A stretch of 15,515 nucleotides of DNA, taken from NCBI GenBank assembly GCA_964453155.1, contig CAYVQU010000123.1, forward strand, positions 1 through 15,515, read 5' to 3'. This document shows positions 15,208 through 15,515 of the stretch, piece after piece (the first letter of the stretch is position 1; each line of letters begins with the position of its first letter). A program made the translations under genes and the position numbers. A model generated the notes under the pieces. That model was not told where the DNA came from. It did not search any database and was given only the letters and a program-made list of their open reading frames with translations. The DNA comes from CAYVQU01 sp964453155. Its GTDB lineage: Bacteria; Chloroflexota; Anaerolineae; Anaerolineales; UBA11858.

Positions 15208-15282
15208 CCGATACATCAGTATTTTACCATACAATTGTTCAATACCAAACATAAGTACATTATCTCTTTGAAAGGATGAAAA

Positions 15283-15456
15283 ATGAAATTACAAATCAGA
15301 CAAGAAATCAATGCCCCCGCCGACAAGGTTTGGACCGTATTGGCCCATCAATTTTCCGAAATCGGCGAATGGTCCCCGCGAATTGAGTATTCACGGGCAA
15401 TGGATATGGAAGAAGTTCCGACTGAGTTTACCGTGGCTTCTCTACCCTACATCTAG
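15283..15456 (+). pseudogene. SRPBCC (START-like) family protein, truncated to its N-terminal part
   Basis: A 57-residue frame starting at an ATG with AAAGGA 6 nt upstream. It begins MKLQIRQEINAPADKVWTVL, then HQFSEIGEWSPRIEYSR, the typical first strand and helices of SRPBCC/polyketide-cyclase-like ligand-binding proteins, which are normally about 140-160 residues. It stops at TAG (15454-15456) after VPTEFTVASLPYI, so most of the beta-sheet and the long C-terminal helix are missing. A good promoter precedes it and a new ribosome binding site and ATG appear 45-58 nt after the stop. It is most likely a gene remnant whose 3' part was deleted, or else a short unknown peptide. The sequence after TAG shows no SRPBCC motifs in the few bases left. 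Confidence 0.6.
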
Positions 15457-15511
15457 GATACAAATGATCAGTCATGGTGTAGACTCTTGTTGACCAAAAC
15501 AGGAGATAACC

Positions 15512-15515
15512 ATGA
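15512..15515 (+). CDS. Start of a further gene cut off by the window edge
   Basis: ATG at 15512-15514 is preceded by AGGAGA (15501-15506) at normal spacing. Only the start codon is inside the window, so nothing can be said about the product. It follows the truncated SRPBCC frame and would share its promoter and probable TetR control. Confidence 0.5.

Noticed and set aside
15454..15513. Read-through of TAG (as pyrrolysine) at the end of the SRPBCC stub; the frame stays open to the window edge
   Set aside because: Only 19 codons remain, none look like SRPBCC, there is no pyrrolysine gene in view, and a new Shine-Dalgarno and ATG appear in this stretch.

Overview
The window looks like chromosome from an anaerobic or facultative bacterium. 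Chloroflexota (Anaerolineae-like) is my best guess, from the gene families and the many dispersed palindromic repeats between genes, but there is no marker gene to prove it. Genes are close to balanced or moderately GC-rich and the gaps are AT-rich. There is no rRNA, no CRISPR array and no recognisable transposase.

Layout. (1) 1-224: no gene; a 3' half of a tRNA-Arg(TCG)-like gene (149-190) with no matching 5' half, followed by a perfect hairpin terminator. This is what the far end of an element integrated into a tRNA gene would leave. (2) 243-3993, minus strand: a DinB/ClbS-like four-helix protein, an MttB-superfamily (trimethylamine methyltransferase-like, non-pyrrolysine) protein, a MOSC-domain protein and an EamA/DMT transporter. 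(3) 3994-4329: a divergent promoter region. (4) 4330-14453, plus strand, a roughly 10 kb catabolic cluster: an Lrp/AsnC regulator; an 827-residue FAD oxidoreductase-GcvT fusion of the dimethylglycine/sarcosine dehydrogenase type; a free-standing GcvT-like protein; two tandem PYROXD2/CrtI-like FAD oxidoreductases, the first overlapping the GcvT gene by 4 nt; a MoaD/ThiS-like sulfur carrier; and an aldehyde:ferredoxin oxidoreductase (AOR, tungsten or molybdenum pterin). A strong hairpin terminator follows. (5) 14523-15515: a TetR regulator facing a divergently transcribed, truncated SRPBCC protein with a near-consensus promoter; the start of another gene lies at the right edge.

How the genes may fit together (inference). 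The cluster reads as a pathway for a methylated, probably N-methylated, compound. The MttB-like protein would move a methyl group to a corrinoid protein (none is encoded here). The fused dehydrogenase would oxidatively remove N-methyl groups and pass formaldehyde to tetrahydrofolate through its GcvT part. The second GcvT and the PYROXD2-like flavoproteins may form a split version of the same chemistry on another substrate. The AOR, with its MoaD-like partner for pterin synthesis, would oxidise an aldehyde product to the acid and reduce ferredoxin. The Lrp protein at the head of the operon would sense an amino-acid-like ligand. Most junctions longer than about 60 nt inside the cluster carry a palindromic repeat, which may separate or tune expression of its parts.
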